This document shows positions 35,487-44,061 of a stretch of DNA of 62,301 nt, piece by piece. Location: NCBI GenBank assembly GCA_900318205.1, contig ONJS01000029.1:1-62301 (forward strand), written 5' to 3'. Position 1 is the stretch's first letter. The number at the start of each line of letters is the position of its first letter. The translations under genes were made by a program, and so were the position numbers. Below the pieces are notes generated by a model that made no database searches, was not told where the DNA came from, and saw nothing but the letters and a program-made list of their open reading frames with translations. This DNA is from an uncultured Prevotellaceae bacterium (lineage in GTDB: Bacteria > Bacteroidota > Bacteroidia > Bacteroidales > Muribaculaceae).

Positions 35487-35494
35487 TAACTTTG
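35487..35494 (+). promoter_or_regulatory. Promoter of the LEA-like gene
   Basis: TAACTTTG (-7), 68 bases before the start; TCTG at 35463-35466 lies 20 bp upstream. Confidence 0.5.
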
Positions 35495-35562
35495 GGGCAG
35501 AGAAAGCCGAAACGCTTGAAAGGGAGTAGGCGATAGTAAAACCTAAAAAATGCAGGATTATC

Positions 35563-36192
35563 ATGGATGAGGAAATGAAGAATGCCGAGCAGGCAGCCAA
35601 CGAGATGAACAATGAAGGTGCTAACATCTTTGACCAACTGAAGGAAATGCTTGGCGATGCCGCCAACGACGGTGCCGGCATGATTGATAAGCTTAAAGGC
35701 ATGTTCGAGAGCAAAGAAGGCGAACCTGGTTTCTTTGACAAAGCCAAGGAAATGCTTGATGGCAAGGATGGCGAGGCTGGTGTGCTTGACCAGCTCAAGG
35801 AAATGCTCGACAAGGGTACAACCGCTGCCGGCGAGGTGAGCCAGGACTTCCTGGAGAAAGCCAAGGCGATGTTTGAGACCAAGGAAGGCGAGCCCAGCCT
35901 GCTGGACAAGGCTAAAGAAATGTTCGGCGAGGGTGCGACAGCCGCTGGTGAAATGATGGATAAAGCCAAGGACTTTGTAGAGCAGGGCACTGCCGCTGCT
36001 ACCGAGGTTGCTCAGGACCTGTCACAAAAGGCCAAAGAAGCCTTTGAGCCCAAGGAGGGTGAGCCCAGCGTGATGGACAAAGCCAAAGACGCGCTTGACG
36101 ATGCCGGCAAGGCAGCCGAGGGCGTGATGAACAAGGTGGAAGACTTCTTGAAGAATGCCTTCGGTGGTCCCAAGGACGAAGGCCAAGCATAA
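35563..36192 (+). CDS. Alpha-helical repeat protein, LEA/apolipoprotein-like
   Basis: The 209-residue acidic protein has no signal peptide, no cysteine, tryptophan or tyrosine. It is made of amphipathic helical units (FDKAKEML, LDKAKEMF, MDKAKDAL) separated by KEGEP turns at residues 51-55, 107-111 and 164-168, a period of about 57. This pattern resembles LEA-type stress proteins or lipid-surface-binding helices, which protect membranes or proteins in desiccation. The function is inferred from composition only; it may be poorly ordered in solution. Confidence 0.75.
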   Translation: MDEEMKNAEQAANEMNNEGANIFDQLKEMLGDAANDGAGMIDKLKGMFESKEGEPGFFDKAKEMLDGKDGEAGVLDQLKEMLDKGTTAAGEVSQDFLEKAKAMFETKEGEPSLLDKAKEMFGEGATAAGEMMDKAKDFVEQGTAAATEVAQDLSQKAKEAFEPKEGEPSVMDKAKDALDDAGKAAEGVMNKVEDFLKNAFGGPKDEGQA

Positions 36193-36205
36193 CCATCCGT
36201 TTATA

Positions 36206-36358
36206 AACAACGAATAACGCGAATTTTACAAATTAGGCATCCGCGTTCCAAGACGATGGAACGCGGATGCCTTAAAACTCTTTGTATCTTAGCGACTTAG
36301 CGTGGGGACTAGGACGCTGAAGCCTTCGTAAAATTCGCGTAATTTGTAATTTGTTGTT
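36206..36358. repeat. Nested palindromic element, copy A
   Basis: The gap between two converging genes is almost filled by this element. Its centre is a perfect 16-bp stem, AGGCATCCGCGTTCCA (36235-36250) with its complement at 36257-36272, around AGACGA. Outer arms ACGCGAATTTTAC (36217-36229) and GTAAAATTCGCGT (36328-36340) pair, and AACAAC/GTTGTT form the outermost ends. It shares the core ATCCGC-TTCCA and an ATCTTAGCG...TTAGCGTG stretch with the element at 49845-50045. Confidence 0.65.
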
Positions 36359-37232
36359 AGTCCAGGAAACGCTTGTTGAGGTCGCCGTAGCACTCGATGC
36401 GGCGGTCGCGCAGGAAGGGCCACCAGCGCCTTACCTGCTCGCTGCGTTCCATGTCAACGTCAATGACTTGTAGGTCTTCGGTGTCATTGGGGGCGCGGTA
36501 GATGAGTTCGCCCTGCGGTCCGGCGACAAAGCTGCTGCCCCAGAATTGGATGCCATTGGTCTGGCCTGACGGGTCGGGCTCATGTCCCACGCGGTTCACC
36601 GTGATGACAGGCAGACCGTTGGCCACGGCATGTCCGCGCTGCACGGTTGTCCATGCCTCACGCTGACGTTCCTGCTCCTCGGGTGTGTCACTGCTCTCGT
36701 AACCGATGGCAGTGGGGTAGATCAACAGTTGGGCTCCGCTCATGGCCATGAGTCGTGCACCCTCGGGGTACCACTGGTCCCAGCATACCATCACGCCCAA
36801 TCTGCCCAGCGACGTGACGATGGGAATAAACCCTTGGTCGCCAGGTGTGAAATAGAATTTCTCGTAATAGGCGGGGTCATCAGGGATGTGCATCTTGCGG
36901 TATTGTCCTGCCACACTGCCGTCGGTGTCAAACACCACTGCCGTGTTGTGATAAAGGCCCGTCGAACGTTTCTCGAACAGAGAGGTAACGAGTACGATGC
37001 CACATTCATTGGCCACGGCTGAATACTCCTGGGTGACTTCACCGGGAATCTCTACAGCGAGGTCAAAATTGTCCACGCTCTCGACTTGGCAAAAGTAGAG
37101 CGAGTCGTGCAACTCGGGCAAGACGACAAGCTGAGCGCCCATGGCGGCGAGTTGTTTGATCTTCTTGATAAGCGACTGGCGATTAGCCTTGATGTCGCTG
37201 CTATTGCGTTGTTGTATGATACCTATTTTCAT
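36357..37232 (-). CDS. aguB: N-carbamoylputrescine amidase
   Basis: AguB hydrolyses N-carbamoylputrescine to putrescine, ammonia and CO2. The 291-residue nitrilase-fold protein shows the Glu-Lys-Cys triad in VLPELHDSLYF, YRKMHIPDDP and MVCWDQWYPEGAR. It lies 33 bases downstream of aguA. Confidence 0.94.
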   Translation of the reverse strand: MKIGIIQQRNSSDIKANRQSLIKKIKQLAAMGAQLVVLPELHDSLYFCQVESVDNFDLAVEIPGEVTQEYSAVANECGIVLVTSLFEKRSTGLYHNTAVVFDTDGSVAGQYRKMHIPDDPAYYEKFYFTPGDQGFIPIVTSLGRLGVMVCWDQWYPEGARLMAMSGAQLLIYPTAIGYESSDTPEEQERQREAWTTVQRGHAVANGLPVITVNRVGHEPDPSGQTNGIQFWGSSFVAGPQGELIYRAPNDTEDLQVIDVDMERSEQVRRWWPFLRDRRIECYGDLNKRFLD

Positions 37233-37265
37233 ATAATTCTGTGTTTAGTGGTTAGAAATGAGTGA

Positions 37266-38315
37266 TTAGAAATCTGTAAGGGCGCCTTGTGGCAGCTGCA
37301 TGGTAGCGCAGTGGAGCGAACCATGTTGGCAGATGAGGGCCCGGCAATCGATGCCCACGACTTTGCGACTTGGGAAGGCCTCGCCGATGAGTCGGCAGGC
37401 TAGGAGGTCGTTCTCGGGTTGGCCATAGACGGGTACCAGCACTTGGTGGTTGGTTACCAGGAAGTTGGCATAGGTCGCTGGCTGTCGTGAGATTTCGTCA
37501 TAGATGGGTGACGGTAGCGGCAACTTGATGAGGTGATAGTGGTTGCCGTCAACGTCGGTGAATTGCTTGAGTTGCTCTTCCATCTTCATTAACGGCTCAA
37601 AGTGCTCGTCCTCGGGGTCGTCACAGCCCGTATATAGAATTACCCCGCCAGGGGCAAAGCGTGCCAAGGTGTCGATGTGTCCATCGGTATCGTCTCCCAC
37701 GAGTTCGCCGTGGTCAAGCCATAGCACCTTCATGCAGTTCAAGCGCTCGAGCAACACCTGCTCCATTTGTTCGCGTGAGAGGGCGTCGTTGCGGTTGGGT
37801 GCGGTCAGGCAGCAGGTAGTAGTCATTACCGTGCCGTTGCCGTCGGTCTCGATCGACCCGCCCTCAAGGACGATGTCGCGGCAGTTGATGAGTGGCAACT
37901 TAAAGACGCCTTGCTCGTTGAGGCGTGAGGTAACCAGATTGTCGCAGTCGGCAGCAAACTTCATGCCCCAAGCATTGAACGTGAAGTCGGTGAGTACCAT
38001 GCCGCCGTCGCGCCACACAGTGATGGGGCCGTAGTCACGCACCCAGGTGTCGTTGGTAGGTAATTCCACAACGTGGATTCGGTTCCAGTCCATGTCATTG
38101 CCCAATGCGTTGTGCACGTCCTCGGCATCGGGGGCGACAATCACCAGTTGCTCGTCATCCTCCAGGATGGCGCGTACTATATCTACATAACACGCCGTCA
38201 CGTCATCGAGCATATAGGCCCAATCAGTGCCGGCGTGTGGCCATGCGATAATTACTCCGTCTTGCTGATCCCATTCGGAAGCAAAACTGCGGTTTCTTTT
38301 ATTGTTAGGGAACAT
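37266..38315 (-). CDS. aguA: Agmatine deiminase
   Basis: AguA converts agmatine to N-carbamoylputrescine and ammonia. The 349-residue protein has the PAD-type fold, with NDTWVRDYGPI, DGHIDTLARF and the nucleophile cysteine in GSLHCATMQLP near the C-terminus. Together with aguB it gives the arginine-decarboxylase-dependent route to putrescine. It is 18 bases after the small acidic gene. Confidence 0.95.
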   Translation of the reverse strand: MFPNNKRNRSFASEWDQQDGVIIAWPHAGTDWAYMLDDVTACYVDIVRAILEDDEQLVIVAPDAEDVHNALGNDMDWNRIHVVELPTNDTWVRDYGPITVWRDGGMVLTDFTFNAWGMKFAADCDNLVTSRLNEQGVFKLPLINCRDIVLEGGSIETDGNGTVMTTTCCLTAPNRNDALSREQMEQVLLERLNCMKVLWLDHGELVGDDTDGHIDTLARFAPGGVILYTGCDDPEDEHFEPLMKMEEQLKQFTDVDGNHYHLIKLPLPSPIYDEISRQPATYANFLVTNHQVLVPVYGQPENDLLACRLIGEAFPSRKVVGIDCRALICQHGSLHCATMQLPQGALTDF

Positions 38316-38333
38316 TCTCGCTAAAAAACGATA

Positions 38334-38573
38334 CTAAATGTTGTTGCCGAATTCCTGATAATTGTCCCAGTAGGAATCTTGGGACTCAATAATATCGTTG
38401 ATGAAGTCGCGGTATCCGTCCTTGAGGCTGAAACCGTTCTCTTCACACCACACAGTGTATTCTTTCACAAATTCCTCGTCTTCGCGCATCATGCGCTCAA
38501 ACTCCTGATCCAGTTCAGGTGTATTACTGTAGCGGTCAAGCAGTTCCCTTAGAATGTCAGTGATATCGTTCAT
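38334..38573 (-). CDS. Small acidic protein upstream of aguA
   Basis: The 79-residue acidic protein (MNDITDILRELLDRYS...) has no signal or motif I recognise. It is first in the likely aguA-aguB transcript, driven by a minus-strand TATATTTG box at 38627-38634. A regulatory or stabilising role is possible but only suggested by position. Confidence 0.65.
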   Translation of the reverse strand: MNDITDILRELLDRYSNTPELDQEFERMMREDEEFVKEYTVWCEENGFSLKDGYRDFINDIIESQDSYWDNYQEFGNNI

Positions 38574-38626
38574 GTTTTTCTGTCTTTTGGTTACTTAGCT
38601 TGCAAATAATGTTGATATTGAATGTT

Positions 38627-38634
38627 CAAATATA
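38627..38634 (-). promoter_or_regulatory. Promoter -7 box of the agu operon
   Basis: Minus-strand TATATTTG, 54 bases before the acidic-gene start, fits TAnnTTTG. Confidence 0.5.
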
Positions 38635-38752
38635 GTGCGTTTTTTTGAATTACGGACCATATTTATCTAAAAAAATGAAGATACTATTGATTATAGTGAA
38701 TCATAAAAGAAAAGATGCTGTTTTTTTTGCACGTATTATGGCAAACTTATCG

Positions 38753-38786
38753 TACCTTTGTGCCGTTTTAAGTGGCACAATGCCAC
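38753..38786 (+). promoter_or_regulatory. Promoter and leader hairpin of the DUF4836 gene
   Basis: TACCTTTG (-7, 38753-38760) with TTTG at 38726-38729 (23 bp). GTGGCA-CAA-TGCCAC (38772-38786) forms a short hairpin at the 5' end of the transcript. Confidence 0.55.
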
Positions 38787-38825
38787 GTGAGAAGCTTGTC
38801 AAACCTAAAATCGCACTCAATAGTC

Positions 38826-40361
38826 ATGCTTAACAGATGGCTGAAAAACTTGATGGCAATGGCGCTTCTGGTACTCCTGATGACAGGCTGTGCCAGCGAC
38901 GGTCTTGAAAAAATGATACCCGCCGATGCAACAGGCGTGGTTAGTCTTGATGTGCCGCACATCCTTAAAGAGGCAGGAATGCTTGATGACGGCAAGATTG
39001 TGCTGCCCAAGTCATTGCGCCAGGTGGTCGATGACAATGACACATCGCCCCTGTGTATCCTGCTCAGTGACTTGCCTCAGATGGGCATCGATACCGACAG
39101 TAAGGCTTATGCCTTCTTCACCGTCAAGACCTTCGGCAGGGTGGTGATTGCCTCGCTCGAGGATCCCGCCAAGGCCCGCAAAACGCTGGAAATGCGTGTG
39201 GGCGGTGACTTTGAGAAAGTCGAGGGACTGGAGTGCATGTATGTCGGCGACAATCTCTATGTCATCGATGGCAAGGTGTTGCTTGTCGGCACTGTGAACA
39301 AGGCCATGGAGGTCTCCCGTGCTGCCCGTGCAGCTAAGGGCATTCTCTCCAAAACCGCTACCAGTATCACCGATAACAAGGAAGTGACGGCTGTCCTGCA
39401 CAACCGTGACGCTGCCATCAATGCATGGATTCAGGGCAAGGGCTTGAAGACCATCCTCAACAAGAGTGAAGTCTATCGCGAACTCTCCCAAAAGATGCCT
39501 CTTATCGAAATATTTACCGAGAGTGACATCGATGCCGTGACCTGCAATATCGACCTCGACGAGGAGAGGGTAGAGATGAATACCCTGATCCACGCCGCCG
39601 AGAACAGTGAATATGCCCAACTGCTGAATTCAACCCTGGGTAAGCCCAGCGACGATGTTCTCAAAGCCATCCCCAACTCGATGGACTACATCTTCACCAT
39701 GAGCATCAAGGGTGAAAACTTTGTCAAGCTCAAACAGATCCAGCAACTGTTGGGAATGTTCGGCAAGATTCCCTATATCGGTCAGATCGACTTGGCGCGT
39801 ATCCTTTCTACCGTTGACGGCCCGTTTACCATCGGCCTGGCGCGTGACCCGCACCTTGAGGGCGAGTGGAACATGGTGCTGGCAACCCGCTCGAACGACC
39901 CCGACGGTGTCGTCCGCCAGATCAGCACATTTGCCAACTCCATGGGACAGGCTCCCGAACTCTATGAGGGTGAGTACATCTATCAATATGACAACAAGAT
40001 GATACGCATCGGTGTCATCGATGGCATCCTTTACTTGAAGATGCTCGACTATGAGCAGACCGAGGGCTATGCCTATGAGATGAAGCCTGTACGCCAATTC
40101 TTTGGCGATGCGTTGATCGGGTTCTTTGCCCAGAACCGTACCGACAGCGTGAGCGGTTACTTCGACTTCGGCCTGGAGGACATCTTCAACGGCAAGGGAC
40201 ATTTCTATACCGACAAGCCCAAGTCCAATGCCACCCTCGAATTGCTGCGCTCCTTATGCTCAATCAAGGTCAAGGACGCCTTCGGCAATGAGGACGAGGA
40301 GGATGACGGCATCTCATCGTTTATGTCGGGAGCTATCGACAAACTCCAGCCGATGCAATGA
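38826..40361 (+). CDS. DUF4836 lipoprotein
   Basis: From ATG 38826 the product is 511 residues with a lipoprotein signal (lipobox LMTGC). The family-typical MIPADATGVVSLDVPHIL follows the anchor. The rest alternates alpha and beta segments of the DUF4836 family, found in Bacteroidota envelopes with unknown role. It stands alone between convergent neighbours. Confidence 0.85.
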   Translation: MLNRWLKNLMAMALLVLLMTGCASDGLEKMIPADATGVVSLDVPHILKEAGMLDDGKIVLPKSLRQVVDDNDTSPLCILLSDLPQMGIDTDSKAYAFFTVKTFGRVVIASLEDPAKARKTLEMRVGGDFEKVEGLECMYVGDNLYVIDGKVLLVGTVNKAMEVSRAARAAKGILSKTATSITDNKEVTAVLHNRDAAINAWIQGKGLKTILNKSEVYRELSQKMPLIEIFTESDIDAVTCNIDLDEERVEMNTLIHAAENSEYAQLLNSTLGKPSDDVLKAIPNSMDYIFTMSIKGENFVKLKQIQQLLGMFGKIPYIGQIDLARILSTVDGPFTIGLARDPHLEGEWNMVLATRSNDPDGVVRQISTFANSMGQAPELYEGEYIYQYDNKMIRIGVIDGILYLKMLDYEQTEGYAYEMKPVRQFFGDALIGFFAQNRTDSVSGYFDFGLEDIFNGKGHFYTDKPKSNATLELLRSLCSIKVKDAFGNEDEEDDGISSFMSGAIDKLQPMQ

Positions 40362-40380
40362 TGTGAGGGAGTACAAAAAA

Positions 40381-40421
40381 ACGACTGAGGGCTGTGCCAG
40401 TGCGGTACAGCCCTCAATCGT
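40381..40421. terminator. Bidirectional terminator (DUF4836 gene / barrel gene)
   Basis: GAGGGCTGT (40387-40395) pairs with ACAGCCCTC (40407-40415), extended outward to 40381/40421 with one mismatch. A-run on the left, T-rich on the right. Confidence 0.8.
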
Positions 40422-40440
40422 TTAAATGGGTGATGTGCCT

Positions 40441-40932
40441 TTAGAACTTGTAGTTCAGACCCACGCCGAAGATGGCTTGGTCCAAGCCCTTGCGGACGAT
40501 AGTGTGACGGAACTCAAAGTTTGCGCCAAAGTGCTCATTAAACTCATACTCGAGACCGGCACCCAGGTTCAGCCCGACGTGGTTTTCCTCATCAGAGCCA
40601 ACACCGGGGGTGGTCACCTTGGTCATCGTGTAGTTCACGCCGGCAAGGGGGTAGAAATACAACTGGTCATGCAACAGGCCCAGCAGGTAGTGGGCGTTGA
40701 GGTTCACGTCCCACCATGTGGTGTGGTTGTGTGCAAAGAAGCCGTTGAATCCCACCTCGGCACGCAGCTGGTCCAAGATGCCGTATTGGAAACGTGCACC
40801 CAGACCCAAGCTTTCGATTTCAGTTCCGTAGACCAGGTTGCCACCGACGGCGGCTTCTCCCTGATGAACCTGTGCCTGGGCAAAGCCCATGCCCAACATC
40901 ATCACACAGACTAAAGTCAAAATCTTTTTCAT
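40441..40932 (-). CDS. Small outer-membrane beta-barrel protein
   Basis: The 163-residue protein has a signal peptide ending AQAQ (about residue 21) and eight or so amphipathic strands ending in the aromatic VGLNYKF. This fits an OmpA-barrel/OmpX-like porin family protein without a peptidoglycan-binding domain. Likely in the outer membrane; ligand unknown. Confidence 0.8.
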   Translation of the reverse strand: MKKILTLVCVMMLGMGFAQAQVHQGEAAVGGNLVYGTEIESLGLGARFQYGILDQLRAEVGFNGFFAHNHTTWWDVNLNAHYLLGLLHDQLYFYPLAGVNYTMTKVTTPGVGSDEENHVGLNLGAGLEYEFNEHFGANFEFRHTIVRKGLDQAIFGVGLNYKF

Positions 40933-40978
40933 GTCTTTTACTCAGTTTAATTGTTTATTGATTAATAATGAATTGCCG

Positions 40979-41010
40979 CAAATAAAACAGGTGGTAAAAT
41001 TACAACCAAA
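40979..41010 (-). promoter_or_regulatory. Promoter of the barrel gene
   Basis: Minus-strand TTTATTTG (40979-40986) at -7, one base off consensus, with TTTG (41007-41010) exactly 20 bp upstream. Confidence 0.6.
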
Positions 41011-41077
41011 ATTCCATACTAACAAGAATTTTGCCCATTTTTGACAAATGCTGTAACAAAATGGCTGAATCGGTGAC

Positions 41078-41103
41078 AAAAAAAGCTGCCCTTGTGAGGC
41101 AGC
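41078..41103 (-). terminator. rpoD terminator
   Basis: GCTGCC/GGCAGC (41085-41090, 41098-41103), followed on the minus strand by a T-run complementary to 41078-41084. Confidence 0.8.
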
Positions 41104-41129
41104 CTGATTGCTTTTACTTAAAATGTCTT

Positions 41130-41987
41130 TTATCCTAAATAGGCCTTGAGCAGTTTGCTCTTCTGGCCCTTCAGGCGGCGGATGGCCTTCTCCTTGATCT
41201 GGCGCACGCGTTCGCGCGTCAGGTCAAACTTGGCACCAATCTCCTCGAGCGTCATTTCCTGGCAGCCGATACCGAAGAACATCTTCAGGATGTCCCTCTC
41301 ACGCGGGCTGAGCTGGTCCAGCGCACGGTTCACTTCCTTGGCCAGCGACTCCTGGTTCAGGGTCGAGTCGGCCATGGGCGAATCGTTGTTGGGCAGCACG
41401 TCCAGCAGGCTGTTGTCCTCGCCTTCCACAAAGGGGGCGTCCACCGAGACGTGACGGCCCGATACCTTCATCGTGTCGCTGATCTTGTCAACGGGGATGT
41501 CAAGGCGTTCGGCCAGTTCCTCGGCAGAGGGACGACGCTCGTGCTCCTGCTCAAACCGTGACTGGGCCTTGCTGATTTTGTTGATCGAACCCACCTGGTT
41601 AAGCGGAAGCCTGACGATGCGAGATTGCTCTGCAAGGGCTTGAAGGATGGATTGACGGATCCACCACACAGCATAGGAGATAAACTTGAAGCCACGCGTC
41701 TCATCGAATTTCTGCGCTGCCTTGATGAGGCCCAGATTTCCCTCGTCGATCAAGTCGGGGAGACTCAATCCCTGGTTCTGATACTGTTTTGCGACAGAAA
41801 CGACAAAGCGCAGGTTGGCGCTGACAAGTTTGTCAAGTGCGGCCTGGTCGCCCTGGCGGATGCGCTGTGCCAACTCAACTTCCTCATCAACCGTAATGAG
41901 TTCCTTACGGCCGATTTCCTGAAGATATTTGTCGAGGGACGCGCTCTCGCGGTTAGTAATGGATTTTGTAATTTTAAGTTGTCTCAT
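41130..41987 (-). CDS. rpoD: Primary sigma factor (Bacteroidota RpoD)
   Basis: The 285-residue protein is the short primary sigma of Bacteroidota. It directs polymerase to TTTG / TAnnTTTG promoters such as those noted in this window. Region 1.2 ([10 protein letters not shown]), region 2 ([33 protein letters not shown]), region 3, and region 4.2 ([18 protein letters not shown]) are all present; region 1.1 is absent, as in the family. Confidence 0.97.
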   Translation of the reverse strand: MRQLKITKSITNRESASLDKYLQEIGRKELITVDEEVELAQRIRQGDQAALDKLVSANLRFVVSVAKQYQNQGLSLPDLIDEGNLGLIKAAQKFDETRGFKFISYAVWWIRQSILQALAEQSRIVRLPLNQVGSINKISKAQSRFEQEHERRPSAEELAERLDIPVDKISDTMKVSGRHVSVDAPFVEGEDNSLLDVLPNNDSPMADSTLNQESLAKEVNRALDQLSPRERDILKMFFGIGCQEMTLEEIGAKFDLTRERVRQIKEKAIRRLKGQKSKLLKAYLG

Positions 41988-42012
41988 CTATTGAAAATAG
42001 AGTTTAAGCGTG

Positions 42013-42044
42013 CAAAGGTACAACAATTATTCTGACAATCCAAA
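42013..42044 (-). promoter_or_regulatory. rpoD promoter
   Basis: Minus-strand TACCTTTG (42013-42020) and TTTG (42041-42044) with exactly 20 bp between, a full Bacteroidota consensus 26 bases upstream of the start. Confidence 0.8.
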
Positions 42045-42115
42045 CAATTTTGCAAAAATCGTGCCAATTTTTTTTCTTTGAAAATTGCTTTTTACAGTAG
42101 GGCCTTGGCAGTGAT

Positions 42116-42156
42116 GACAATAATGGCAGCGACTCTCAATCGCTGCCACCATTGTC
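42116..42156 (-). terminator. Terminator hairpin after degP
   Basis: TGGCAGCGA (42124-42132) and TCGCTGCCA (42140-42148) pair perfectly; GACAAT/ATTGTC extend the stem. It lies 35 bases after the degP stop. Confidence 0.7.
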
Positions 42157-42190
42157 TGTCAGTGCCTTAGTGTTTATGGCACGGTTAGCA

Positions 42191-43744
42191 TTATTCCTCT
42201 TCGTCGCTCAGGTCAACGGCGTAATAGACTTTCTTGCCGGTGGGGTAGAAGCCCGTGATGAACATCACCTTGTCCACATCGCCGCTGCGCATGATCTGGT
42301 TGTAGATGTTCTCCACATCGTCGCGCGAGTCAACAGGAATGTTGTTGATGTCGGTGATGATGAAGCCGTCGCGGATACCGGCGTTCTTGAACTTGCCGGC
42401 CTTGACGCCGACCACCTTCAGACCCTTTGAGATGGCGAGGTCTTGTTTGTCCTCCTTGCTCAACTCGGTGAAGGCGCAACCCAGTGACATGACGTCGCTC
42501 TGCTTGGTCATCTTGGTGTTGCCCTGGTCGTTCTTGAAGGTGACGGTGGTGCGGTGCAGCTTGTTGTTGCGATAGTACTCTACCTCGGCCTTGTCGCCAG
42601 GACGCAGCTTGTTCATCTCCTCCTGCATCTCACCGCTGTCCTTGACGCGGGCACCGTTGAGCTTGACAATCACATCGCCCTCTTCCAGACCGGCTTCCTT
42701 AGCGGCGCCGCGGTCAGTAACCTTAGCGACATAGATACCCTCGGTGGTGGCGGTGATTTTCTCTTCCTTGGCCTTCTCGGCAGTCAGTTCAGTGTATTGG
42801 ATGCCCAGGACGGCACGCTGTACGGTACCATACTGCTTGATGTCGGTGATGACCTTCTTGACGGTGTTGCTGGGAACGGCAAACGAACAGCCGCTGTAGT
42901 TACCGGTTTGGGAATAGATCATCGTGTTGATGCCGATGAGTTCACCGGCGGTATTCACCAGGGCACCGCCCGAGTTGCCGGGATTGACGGCAGCATCGTG
43001 CTGGATAAAGGCCTTGATGCCGTTGTTGCCGCTGTTGCTGCTCTCGCTCAGGCCGCGTGCCTTGGCGCTGATGATGCCGGCGGTAACGGTTGAGTTGAAT
43101 CCGAAGGGGTTACCCACGGCGACACACCACTGACCAACCTTGACGGCGTCACTGTTGCCGAAGGTAATGGCGTGAAGGTCCTTGGCGTTGATCTTGATCA
43201 GCGCGATATCGGTCTTCTCATCGGTACCTACCACGGTGGCATTAAAAGTGCGGTTGTCGTTGAGGGTGACTTCCAGTTTCTCGGCACCGTCGATGACGTG
43301 GTTGTTGGTCACGATGTAGCCGTCAGGGCTGATGATGACACCCGAACCCATACCACGGGGCTGGGGCTCGCTCTTCTTGGGTTGTTGCTGCTGGCGTCCT
43401 CTCTGGCTGTTGCCACCACCGTAACCGGGGCCGAAGAACCACTCGAACGGATCAAAGAAGTCGCCACCCTGATACTGTTGTGGCGTCGCATAGCTCTTGA
43501 TGCTAACGACGGTATTGATGGTGCTCTCGGCCACATCAGTGAAATCGCGGCTCATGTCCACGGTTCGTGTCGAGGTGCGCACAAATCCGTTACTGCCGTC
43601 GGCATCCTTGCTCTCCTTGTTCAACACGTATGTGTCGGTGATGACACCTTTCTTTTGCAACTCGCTTGTTGCCATCATGGTTACCGTCGAACCCAGGATC
43701 GAGGCAGCCACGAGCATGATAGCTAATTTCAAATTCTTGTTCAT
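42191..43744 (-). CDS. degP: Do/HtrA-type periplasmic serine protease
   Basis: The 517-residue protein (from ATG 43744) has a signal anchor, the protease triad H (VTNNHVID), D (KTDIALIKI) and S (NPGNSGGALVN), then two PDZ domains. It degrades or refolds misfolded envelope proteins. A disordered Q/G/R-rich loop (GGNSQRGRQQQQPKKSE) lies before the catalytic domain. The promoter TACTTTTG at 43819-43826 supports the chosen start. Confidence 0.95.
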   Translation of the reverse strand: MNKNLKLAIMLVAASILGSTVTMMATSELQKKGVITDTYVLNKESKDADGSNGFVRTSTRTVDMSRDFTDVAESTINTVVSIKSYATPQQYQGGDFFDPFEWFFGPGYGGGNSQRGRQQQQPKKSEPQPRGMGSGVIISPDGYIVTNNHVIDGAEKLEVTLNDNRTFNATVVGTDEKTDIALIKINAKDLHAITFGNSDAVKVGQWCVAVGNPFGFNSTVTAGIISAKARGLSESSNSGNNGIKAFIQHDAAVNPGNSGGALVNTAGELIGINTMIYSQTGNYSGCSFAVPSNTVKKVITDIKQYGTVQRAVLGIQYTELTAEKAKEEKITATTEGIYVAKVTDRGAAKEAGLEEGDVIVKLNGARVKDSGEMQEEMNKLRPGDKAEVEYYRNNKLHRTTVTFKNDQGNTKMTKQSDVMSLGCAFTELSKEDKQDLAISKGLKVVGVKAGKFKNAGIRDGFIITDINNIPVDSRDDVENIYNQIMRSGDVDKVMFITGFYPTGKKVYYAVDLSDEEE

Positions 43745-44061
43745 GTGTTCTTTTAGTGTTAAATTATTGTTGATTTTAATTTTTTCAATTGTTAAATTTA
43801 ACTTTTCAAATCCTGTGCCAAAAGTACAACTAAAAATGACAATAGCAATATTTGTGCCATTTATTTTAAAATAAATTAATAGCAATGCAGGCTGTTTTTA
43901 ATTAGTTTTACATTGGATGGCCGCGTTATAACAAATGATGACATTTTGACATGATGCATGAAGGCGATTTCCAGGCAATAGACAGTGCTGCCCCGCATGG
44001 CATCATGCAGGGCAGCGCTATATATTATATATGTGGGCTATGGCAAGGTGATGGCAGTCCG
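43745..44061. other. Intergenic region between degP and folC
   Basis: The 317-base region holds the degP promoter (minus-strand TACTTTTG at 43819-43826, ATTG 19 bp upstream) and a strong hairpin, AGTGCTGCCC...GGGCAGCGCT (43984-44019), which may end the folC transcript. The remainder is AT-rich with no credible gene. Confidence 0.6.
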
